Below are positions 1 to 6,704 of a stretch of DNA of 64,000 nt, piece by piece. The DNA comes from Roseomonas sp. OT10 (GTDB taxonomy: Bacteria; Pseudomonadota; Alphaproteobacteria; Acetobacterales; Acetobacteraceae). Position 1 is the first letter of the stretch. Each line of letters starts with the position of its first letter. The translations under genes were made by a program, and so were the position numbers. Location of the stretch: contig NZ_CP087719.1 in assembly GCF_020991085.1 (NCBI RefSeq), positions 2,066,001 to 2,130,000 on the forward strand, read 5' to 3'. The notes beneath the pieces are model-generated. The model did no database searches. It worked only from the letters and a program-made list of their open reading frames with translations, and was not told where the DNA came from.

Positions 1-800
1 TCGGCCGAGAGGCCGGCGGCCAGCTCGTCCGTCGCCGCCTCGGCCAGGTCGTCCGGCATCACGCCCTCGTCCAGGCTCTCCTGGGCGCCCAGGTCGACGC
101 CCGAGGCCTGCAGCTCGGCGCTGATGCCGTCGAAGACGGCGCCGGCGACCATGTCGCAGTACAGGTTGATGGCGCGGATCGCGTCGTCATTGCCCGGGAT
201 CGGGAAGGCCACGCCCTTCGGGTCGGCGTTGCTGTCGCAGACGGCCACGACGGGGATGCCGAGCTTGTTGGCCTCCTCGATCGCCAGCTTCTCCTTGACG
301 GTGTCGATCACGAAGATGATGTCGGGCAGCCCGCCCATCTCCTTGATGCCGCCCAGGGCTCGGTCCAGCTTCTCCTTCTCGCGCGTCAGCATCAGGACCT
401 CCTTCTTGGTGAGGCCCTGGGTGTCGCCGGCGAGCTGCACCTCCATCTGCTTCAGGCGCTTGATCGACCCGGTGATGGTCTTCCAGTTCGTCAGCATGCC
501 GCCCAGCCAGCGGTGGTTGACGTAGTACTGGCCGCAGCGCGTCGCGGCCTCGGCCACGTACTCGGCGGCGGCCTTCTTGGTGCCCACGAACAGCACGCGC
601 CCGCCGGCCGCGACCACGTCGCGCACCGCCTTCAGGGCGCGCTCCATCATCGGCACGGTCTGCTGCAGGTCGAGGATGTGGACCTGGTTGCGGACGCCGA
701 AGATGTAGGGCGCCATCCGCGGGTTCCAGCGGCGCGTGTGGTGGCCGAAGTGGACGCCGGCCTCGAGCAGGCCGCGCAGGGTGACTTCCGGCATCGCCAT
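1..800 (-). CDS. rpsB: 30S ribosomal protein S2 (partial, 3' end beyond window)
   Basis: Ribosomal protein S2 of the small subunit, needed for 30S assembly and S1 docking. The minus-strand frame starts with ATG at 800 ([20 protein letters not shown]), preceded by a good Shine-Dalgarno run (GGAAGGAAAGG). Visible family signatures are the N-terminal [13 protein letters not shown] segment, the VGTKKAA segment and [12 protein letters not shown]. About 266 codons are present without a stop, so the extreme C-terminus lies left of position 1. In most bacteria tsf follows rpsB and would be expected further left. The 221 bp upstream (801-1021) carry no gene and probably hold its promoter and leader. 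Identification is secure. Confidence 0.97.
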   Translation of the reverse strand, partial: MAMPEVTLRGLLEAGVHFGHHTRRWNPRMAPYIFGVRNQVHILDLQQTVPMMERALKAVRDVVAAGGRVLFVGTKKAAAEYVAEAATRCGQYYVNHRWLGGMLTNWKTITGSIKRLKQMEVQLAGDTQGLTKKEVLMLTREKEKLDRALGGIKEMGGLPDIIFVIDTVKEKLAIEEANKLGIPVVAVCDSNADPKGVAFPIPGNDDAIRAINLYCDMVAGAVFDGISAELQASGVDLGAQESLDEGVMPDDLAEAATDELAAGLSA

Positions 801-1021
801 GGGGCGAATCCTTTCCTTCCGAACAAGTCCGGTTGAGCCTCCGCGGCGCTGAACCCCCGGATGGGGGACCGGACCCTTGCCGCGTATCTCGGAAGGGCGC
901 GCCGCGTGCGGATTTGCCGCCGCCAGGGAACCCCGGCGGCGACGGTCGGCATATGGCACGCGGCGCGGCGCGGATCAAGCCGGGGGCGGCTGCCCGCCGA
1001 CCCTGCCGGCCGCGCTGCGGT

Positions 1022-1621
1022 TCAGCCCGGCCGGGCCATCGGCTCCACGCGGACGGCCAGCGCCTCGCGGTACACCACGTCCACATCCGTGCCCGGCTGG
1101 AGTCCGGTGACGAACTGCCGGAGCTGGGGGTCGCGGATGAAGGCCACGCGCTGGACGCCGCTCGGGCCGGTGAAGGCGACGCTCTGGCCCCCCGCGGCGA
1201 CCTGGTCCACCCTGACCCGCACCCGCAGCGAATCCGCCGCGGCGATCCCGGGCATGCTGCCCTCCGGGGCGCGCGCGACGCCCGTGGCCAGGGTCGGGGT
1301 GGCGCCGGGGGTTCCGGCCACCGGGGCCACGGTGAAGGCCACGGCCTCCTGGAAGACAACGCGCAGCGTATCGCCGGCGCGGACCTGCGCCAGGTTCCGC
1401 ACCGTGGGCGGCACGACGACCGTGACCTTCCGCCCGGTCGGTCCGCGCAGCAGGACCTCGCGCTTCGTCTGGTCCACCGTCTCGACCGTCGCGACCAGCT
1501 CCGTCGTCTCGGAGACGGCGACGGGATCGGGCGGGGTGCCGGCACAGCCGGCGGCGAAGGCGGCGAGGCCGAGTCCGCCCAGGAACACGGTACGGCGGGT
1601 CGGCACGGGGTAGCGCGGCAT
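1022..1621 (-). CDS. Putative exported lipoprotein of unknown function (199 aa)
   Basis: Not recognised as a named family. The N-terminus has twin arginines (R9R10), a hydrophobic run and a lipobox-like FAAGC with Cys26, so it is probably a lipoprotein. Mature residues about 40-90 (VATVETVDQTKREVLLRG..) resemble short beta-rich repeats. Two related stretches (AGDTLRVVFQEAVAF near 80 and GTDVDVVYREALAV near the C-terminus) suggest an internal duplication. ATG at 1621 was chosen because AAGGAAA lies about 10 nt upstream. It follows dnaE on the same strand, 77 bp apart, and precedes rpsB. Export is supported by sequence; the role is unknown. Confidence 0.75.
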   Translation of the reverse strand: MPRYPVPTRRTVFLGGLGLAAFAAGCAGTPPDPVAVSETTELVATVETVDQTKREVLLRGPTGRKVTVVVPPTVRNLAQVRAGDTLRVVFQEAVAFTVAPVAGTPGATPTLATGVARAPEGSMPGIAAADSLRVRVRVDQVAAGGQSVAFTGPSGVQRVAFIRDPQLRQFVTGLQPGTDVDVVYREALAVRVEPMARPG

Positions 1622-1698
1622 GGCCGGGGTTTCCTTTTCTCTCCCGGGCGGCAGCCTAACCCATCGTTGCAAAACCGCGAGGGGTTTCGCGGCGTCCC

Positions 1699-4600
1699 TC
1701 ACGCGGCCATGACCCCTCCCACCCCGGGCAGCGCCTTGATCGCCTGGGCCAGCCGGGGGGAGACGTTCCAGGAGCCCGGAATGGCGATCTCCACCTCCCG
1801 CTGCCCGTCCAGGCGGGGAACCATGATGACGGTCGCCTTGCCCCGCCCCTCGCGCTGCAGCAGCTCCGCCACCGGGCGGATCGCCTCCTGCGCCTCGATC
1901 ACCACGCGCAGCTCCTGCCGCACGGAGCCCGCCACCTTGTCCAGCGAGTCGCAATCCTGGGCGGTCAGGCGCAGCGTGTCCCCCTCCATCCGCGCCTCGG
2001 CGGTGAAGAGCACGGCCTGCCCCTCCCCCAGGATCTCCCGCGCCTTGGACAGCACCTCGGAGAAGCAGGTGACCTCGGTGGAGCCGGTGGCGTCGGAGAT
2101 TCGCACCCAGGCCATGCGGCTGCCGGTGCGGGTGGTGCGCTCCTTGGTGCCGATCACCGTGCCGGCGAGGCGCAGCCGCCCCTGCCCCGCCCGCGCCGCC
2201 TGCTCCATCTTCGCGATCGGCGTCACCTTCAGCTTGGCCAGCGCCTCGCGGTAGCTGTCCAGCGGATGGGCGGAGAGGTGGAAGCCCACCGCCTCCGCCT
2301 CCTGCGACAGCCGCTCCAGCTGCGGCCAGTCCGGGATGGCGGGCAGGCGCAGCGGCGGGGCGGCGGCCGGGTCGGCGACGGCGCCGAACAGCCCGATCTG
2401 GTCGCTGGCCCGCTCCTCGGCCGAGGACTGGGCGCGGCGCAGGATCGCCTCCGCCCCGGCCACGACGCGGGCGCGGTTGGGGTCGAGGCGCTCGAAGGCG
2501 CCGGCGCGGGCCAGGTTCTCCAGCTGCATCTTGTTCAGCAGCTTCGGGTCCACCCGGTCGGCGAAATCCTCCAGCGAGCGGAAGGGCCCGGAGGCGTCGC
2601 GGGCGGCGACGAGGTCCTTCATCGCCCCCAGCCCGACGCGCTTCACCGCGGCCAGGGCGAAGCGGATGTTGCCCTCCTCCACCACGAACTCCGCGCCGGA
2701 CTTGTTCACGTCCGGCGGCAGCACCTTGATGCCCAGGCGCGAGGCCTCCTGCATGTGGCCCGCGAGCTTGTCCGTGTTGCCGAGGTCGAGCGACATCGAG
2801 GCGGCGAGGAAGGCGACCGGGTAATTCGCCTTCAGCCAGGCGGTCTGGTAGGCGACGAGGGCATAGGCGGCGGCGTGCGACTTGTTGAAGCCGTACTCCG
2901 CGAACTTCTCCATCAGGTCGAAGATCTCGCCGGCCTTGTTCTCCGGCACGCCGTTCCGTGTGGCGCCCTCGACGAAGATCCTGCGCTGCGCCTCCATCTC
3001 CGCGCGGTTCTTCTTGCCCATGGCGCGGCGCAGCAGGTCGGCGCCGCCGAGCGAGTAGCCCGCCAGCTCCTGGCTGATCTGCATCACCTGCTCCTGGTAG
3101 ACCAGGATGCCGTAGGTCTCCTCCACCAGGCTGCGCATCTTCGGATGCGGCGCGTCCCAGGGCTCGCCGTGCTTGCGCGCGCAATAGGCGGGGATATTGG
3201 CCATCGGGCCGGGGCGGTAGAGCGAGACGGCGGCGATCAGGTCCTCGAACCGGTCGGGGCGCATCATCTTGAGGACGTCGCGCATGCCCTGGGATTCGAA
3301 CTGGAATACCGAGGCCGCGTCGCCGCGGGCCAGCATCTCGTAGGTCTTGCGGTCGTCCAGCGGGATGGCGGCGAGGTCGATCTCGACCCCCTGCCCCGCC
3401 AGGATGCCGACCGCCCGTTGCAGCACGGTCAGGGTCTTGAGGCCGAGGAAGTCGAACTTCACCAGCGAGGCGCTCTCGACATACTTCATCGAGTACTGCG
3501 TCACGAGGTCGGGCGAGCGCGGGTCGCGGTAGAGCGGCACGATCTCGATCAGCGGCTTGCGCCCGATCACCACGCCGGCGGCATGGGTGGAGGCGTTGCG
3601 GTACAGCCCCTCCAGCTCCAGCGCGGTGGCCAGCAGCCGCTCCACCGTCTCGTCCGTCTTCTGCAGCTCCTGCAGCCGCGGCTCGCCGTCGATCGCCTGC
3701 TGGAGCGTCACCGGCTTGGCCGCGTTGAAGGGGATCAGCTCCGCGATCCGGTTCACCTGGCCATAGGGCAGGCCCATCACCCGGCCCACGTCGCGCACCA
3801 CCGCCTTGGCCTGGAGCCGGCCGAAGGTGATGATCTGCCCCACCCGGTCGGCGCCGTATTCCCGCCGCACGTAGTCGATCACCTCGTCGCGCCGGTCCTG
3901 GCAGAAGTCGATGTCGAAATCCGGCATCGACACGCGCTCGGGGTTCAGGAAGCGCTCGAACAGCAGGCCGAAGCGCAGCGGGTCGAGGTCGGTGATCTGC
4001 AAGGCCCAGGCGGCGACCGAACCGGCGCCCGAGCCGCGCCCCGGCCCCACCGGGATGTCGTGCGCCTTGGCCCACTGGATGAAGTCGGCCACGATCAGGA
4101 AGTAGCCGGCGAAGCCCATCTTCTCGATGATGTCGAGCTCGAAGGCGAGGCGCTCGCGATAGACCGAGCGGTCCCCGCGCCCGTCGAAGGTGCCGTGCGC
4201 GTCCAGCCGCGCCTCCAGCCCGCGCTTCGCCATGTCGCGGACCGTCTCCGCCTCGGTCATGCCGGGCTGCACCTTGGGGCAGATCGGCAGCTCCGGCTTG
4301 CGCGTCTCCGCCATCACGGCGCAGCGGCGGGCGATGGCCAGGGTGTTGTCGCAGGCCTCGGGCAGGTCGCGGAACAGTTCGCGCATCGCCTCGGCGGGCT
4401 TGAACCAGTGCTCCGGCGTGCAGCGCGGCCGCTCCGGCTCGGCGAGCGTGCGGCCATGGGCGATGCAGAGCAGCGCGTCGTGCGCCTCGTGCATCCTCGC
4501 CTCGGCGAAGTGGACGTCGTTGCCCGCCACCAGCGGCACGCCCAGCAGGTCGGCCAGCGCGATCAGCCCCGGCTCGGCGGCGCGGTCGCGCTCCGTGCCG

Positions 4601-5136
4601 TGGCGCGTCAGCTCCATGGCCAGCCGGTCGCCGAAGATCTCGTGCAGCCGGCGCAGCAGCGCCTCGGCCGGCGCCTGCCGCCCCTCCAGCAGCAGCCGCG
4701 CGACGGGCCCCGCCGTGCCGCCGGTCAGCAGCGTTACGCCGGCGGCATGCTGGCCGAGCTGGTCCAGGGTGATGCAGGGGCGGCCCGAGACATCCTCGCC
4801 CAGCCAGCCCAGCGAGGAGAGCGTCTGGACGTTCTCCAGCCCCTGCGCGTCCATGGCGAGCGCGACCAGCGCGTCCGGCTGGGCGCGCATGGGGTCGGGG
4901 CGTTCCTCGGTGGCGGTGCGGGAGAGCCAGAGCTGGCAGCCCATGATCGGCTGCACGCTCTCCTTGGTGGCGTACTGGGCGAATTCCAGCGCGCCGAACA
5001 TGTTGGCCGTGTCGGTCAGCGCGACCGCCGGCATGCCGTGCTTGCGGGCGAGGCCCGGAAGCTTGTCGGCCTTGATGGCGCCTTCCGCCAGGGAATAGGC
5101 GGAATGGACGTGCAGATGGACGAAGTTGCCGGGCAT
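1699..5136 (-). CDS. dnaE: DNA polymerase III subunit alpha
   Basis: Replicative C-family polymerase, 1145 aa, the usual length for DnaE1. The N-terminal PHP domain starts at once (FVHLHVHSAYSLAEGAI). The glycine-rich GPGRGSGAGS segment near residue 365 and the catalytic PDFDIDF motif near residues 405-411 supply the palm carboxylates. FGRLQAKAVVRDVGR follows. The C-terminal part holds the HhH/beta-binding region and an OB fold (LRLAGTVIGTKERTTRTG near 950). ATG at 5136 is the first start, and the PHP motif begins five residues later. All key motifs are intact. Expected to act in the cytoplasmic replisome. Confidence 0.98.
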   Translation of the reverse strand: MPGNFVHLHVHSAYSLAEGAIKADKLPGLARKHGMPAVALTDTANMFGALEFAQYATKESVQPIMGCQLWLSRTATEERPDPMRAQPDALVALAMDAQGLENVQTLSSLGWLGEDVSGRPCITLDQLGQHAAGVTLLTGGTAGPVARLLLEGRQAPAEALLRRLHEIFGDRLAMELTRHGTERDRAAEPGLIALADLLGVPLVAGNDVHFAEARMHEAHDALLCIAHGRTLAEPERPRCTPEHWFKPAEAMRELFRDLPEACDNTLAIARRCAVMAETRKPELPICPKVQPGMTEAETVRDMAKRGLEARLDAHGTFDGRGDRSVYRERLAFELDIIEKMGFAGYFLIVADFIQWAKAHDIPVGPGRGSGAGSVAAWALQITDLDPLRFGLLFERFLNPERVSMPDFDIDFCQDRRDEVIDYVRREYGADRVGQIITFGRLQAKAVVRDVGRVMGLPYGQVNRIAELIPFNAAKPVTLQQAIDGEPRLQELQKTDETVERLLATALELEGLYRNASTHAAGVVIGRKPLIEIVPLYRDPRSPDLVTQYSMKYVESASLVKFDFLGLKTLTVLQRAVGILAGQGVEIDLAAIPLDDRKTYEMLARGDAASVFQFESQGMRDVLKMMRPDRFEDLIAAVSLYRPGPMANIPAYCARKHGEPWDAPHPKMRSLVEETYGILVYQEQVMQISQELAGYSLGGADLLRRAMGKKNRAEMEAQRRIFVEGATRNGVPENKAGEIFDLMEKFAEYGFNKSHAAAYALVAYQTAWLKANYPVAFLAASMSLDLGNTDKLAGHMQEASRLGIKVLPPDVNKSGAEFVVEEGNIRFALAAVKRVGLGAMKDLVAARDASGPFRSLEDFADRVDPKLLNKMQLENLARAGAFERLDPNRARVVAGAEAILRRAQSSAEERASDQIGLFGAVADPAAAPPLRLPAIPDWPQLERLSQEAEAVGFHLSAHPLDSYREALAKLKVTPIAKMEQAARAGQGRLRLAGTVIGTKERTTRTGSRMAWVRISDATGSTEVTCFSEVLSKAREILGEGQAVLFTAEARMEGDTLRLTAQDCDSLDKVAGSVRQELRVVIEAQEAIRPVAELLQREGRGKATVIMVPRLDGQREVEIAIPGSWNVSPRLAQAIKALPGVGGVMAA

Positions 5137-5184
5137 GGGACCCAGCCTAGCACGCAGGGGCGAGTCGGTGACCCCGCGCGTCCC

Positions 5185-5245
5185 GTGACGGCATTCCCGT
5201 CACCCCATCCGGGACGGCGGCCCGGCCTGGTACCGGACCGCCGTC
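5185..5245. other. Two GC-rich hairpins upstream of dnaE
   Basis: The gap between dnaE and the 43-codon ORF contains GTGACGG (5185-5191) facing CCGTCAC (5197-5203) across a 5-nt loop. It also contains GACGGCGG (5213-5220) facing CCGCCGTC (5238-5245), with an inner CCGG/CCGG pair. Neither is followed by a T-run on either strand, so intrinsic termination is uncertain. They could mark the end of the small ORF transcript or structure the dnaE leader. Confidence 0.35.
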
Positions 5246-5278
5246 AGGCGAATGGGTCCATCGTCGGCGTCGCGTGGA

Positions 5279-5410
5279 TCAGTCGACGAAATGAGGCTGC
5301 GGCAGGTCCGAACGGGACAGGGCGATACGCACGCCGATCTGCGCGGCAACCAGGGCAGCAAGACCAATCAGGGCGAAGACTTCGAGCATGGTCAATAACC
5401 TCCAAGACAT
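5279..5410 (-). CDS. Small single-span membrane protein (43 aa), hypothetical
   Basis: Short minus-strand ORF with one hydrophobic segment (MLEVFALIGLAALVAAQIGV) and a short polar tail ending PQPHFVD. ATG at 5410 has GGGGAGGA about 11 nt upstream, a good ribosome site; a second ATG at 5389 has a weaker one. It lies in a locally AT-richer stretch between dnaE and the IS element, and its upstream region is interrupted by the IS about 150 bp away. No family is recognised. It could be a real small membrane protein or chance; the ribosome site and the clear transmembrane helix favour real. Confidence 0.4.
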   Translation of the reverse strand: MSWRLLTMLEVFALIGLAALVAAQIGVRIALSRSDLPQPHFVD

Positions 5411-5561
5411 CGGGTTACCGTTCCTCCCCAAGCTCATCGCCAATATGCATGCTGCACCGCACCAAGACAAGGGATAACACCTTGCCATCATGGGGTTTTT
5501 CGTAACCGAGCAGTGAATGATAGGTCTTATATTTCTACTTCGGCTCGACTGCTGGATCTTA

Positions 5562-6475
5562 GAACCCGTTTCATAACGGCTGAGGCGGGGTGAGCGGCGG
5601 GGGTTCTGCGCGTTCGGAGGGTGTCTGTGTGTCCTTCGAGGTGGCCCATGTGGACCCCTGCCGCCCGCGCGCAGCTTGCGCGCGGCTCCCAGCCTTATGC
5701 AACGTGCCTGACCGATGCCGAGTGGGCCCTGGTCGAGCCCTTCTTGCCAAGCCCTGCAAAGACCGGACGACCCCGGTCCTGGCCGATGCGGCGGGTGGTC
5801 GATGCGATCCTCTACGTGCTTCGTACCGGCTGCGCCTGGGCGCATCTGCCCCGCGACTTCCCGCCGCCCGGGACCGTGCACCGTTGGTTCCTGCGCCTCT
5901 CGCGCCGGGGCACCTTCGAGCGACTGGCGCACGCCCTCATCATGGCCGACCGCGAGCGGGTCGGCCGAGAGGCCTCACCGACAGCGGCGGTGTTGGACGC
6001 CCAATCCGTCCGCTCGGGCGGTGTCGGCGTGAAAGGTGTCCGCGGCTACGATGCCGGGAAGAAGGTGACGGGCCGCAAGCGCCACGCCCTGGTGGACACG
6101 GACGGTAGGCTCCTGCTGGCGGCCGTCTCGCCCGCCTGCCTGCATGACAGCCGCGGCGGTGCGGCCCTCCTGGCCATGTCGCGCCGCCCTTGGCCGTTCC
6201 TGGCCCGCTGCTTCGCCGACCGCGCCTACGCCGGTCCGCGTGTCGCCCGAGCCTCCCCCGTCGCCGTTACCATCATCGGCAGCGCACCCGGCCGGAAAGG
6301 CTTCGCCGTGCAACCCAGGCGCTGGGTGGTGGAGAGGTCCTTCGCTTGGTTCGGCCGATGCCGACGCCTCGCTCGCGATCACGAGGCCACCGTCGGTTCC
6401 GCCGTCGCCTTCTTCACCCTCGCCGCCGCCATGATCCTCGTCCGGCGTCTGGCTCAGCCGTTATGAAACGGGGTC
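5562..6475 (+). mobile_element. IS5-family insertion sequence (914 bp, complete)
   Basis: Complete element. The left end begins GAACCCGTTTCATAACGG at 5562 and the right end, read inward from 6475, begins GACCCCGTTTCATAACGG. The 23-bp ends differ at one position. Both sides are flanked by TTA (5559-5561 and 6476-6478), a 3-bp TNA duplication as known for the IS1031-type subgroup of IS5. One full-length transposase lies inside, and its stop codon falls within the right inverted repeat. Intact ends, intact duplication and an intact ORF suggest a recent, possibly active insertion. Confidence 0.9.
5648..6466 (+). CDS. IS5-family transposase (DDE type)
   Basis: 272 aa from ATG 5648 (MWTPAARAQL..), the usual N-terminus of this subgroup, with GAGG six bases upstream. 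In-frame GTG starts at 5621 and 5627 are alternatives. The N-terminal part (LTDAEWALVEPFLP) is the DUF4096-type DNA-binding segment. The catalytic triad is visible as D in VLDAQSVR, D in FADRAYAG and E in WVVERSFAWFGR. It is read as a single frame with no frameshift. It catalyses cut-and-paste movement of its own element. Stop TGA at 6464-6466 lies inside the right terminal repeat. Confidence 0.95.
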   Translation: MWTPAARAQLARGSQPYATCLTDAEWALVEPFLPSPAKTGRPRSWPMRRVVDAILYVLRTGCAWAHLPRDFPPPGTVHRWFLRLSRRGTFERLAHALIMADRERVGREASPTAAVLDAQSVRSGGVGVKGVRGYDAGKKVTGRKRHALVDTDGRLLLAAVSPACLHDSRGGAALLAMSRRPWPFLARCFADRAYAGPRVARASPVAVTIIGSAPGRKGFAVQPRRWVVERSFAWFGRCRRLARDHEATVGSAVAFFTLAAAMILVRRLAQPL

Positions 6476-6566
6476 TTATAGAAGAACTGCTCCCGAAGAC
6501 TTGCGCCGCCCCTCCCTTCCCGCCACCCGCCGGCGCGGGAGGGCGGACCATCGGCCGGCCGGTGCC

Positions 6567-6582
6567 CCGCCCCATGGGGCGG
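6567..6582. promoter_or_regulatory. Perfect 16-bp palindrome upstream of the GH16-like gene
   Basis: CCGCCCCATGGGGCGG is a perfect inverted repeat in the 226-bp gap between the IS and the 957-codon gene, 122 bp before its start. It could be an operator or a cruciform. No T-run follows, so a terminator is unlikely. GC-rich palindromes also occur by chance in such DNA. Confidence 0.3.
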
Positions 6583-6704
6583 ATACAAGCCGTTGCACCG
6601 TCCCATCTTGCCCCGGGCGCCGCACCAGGAAGGATGGGGCCGGCAAGGACGGGCGGTGTTCGGCCCGCCCCGACCCGGCGCCACGCGCGAGGACCCCCGT
6701 TCCC

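Noticed and set aside
2266-5505. Long plus-strand ORF (1079 aa) opposite dnaE
   Set aside because: Arg/Gln/Asp-rich antisense shadow of a real gene, no ribosome site; typical of GC-rich DNA with open antisense frames.
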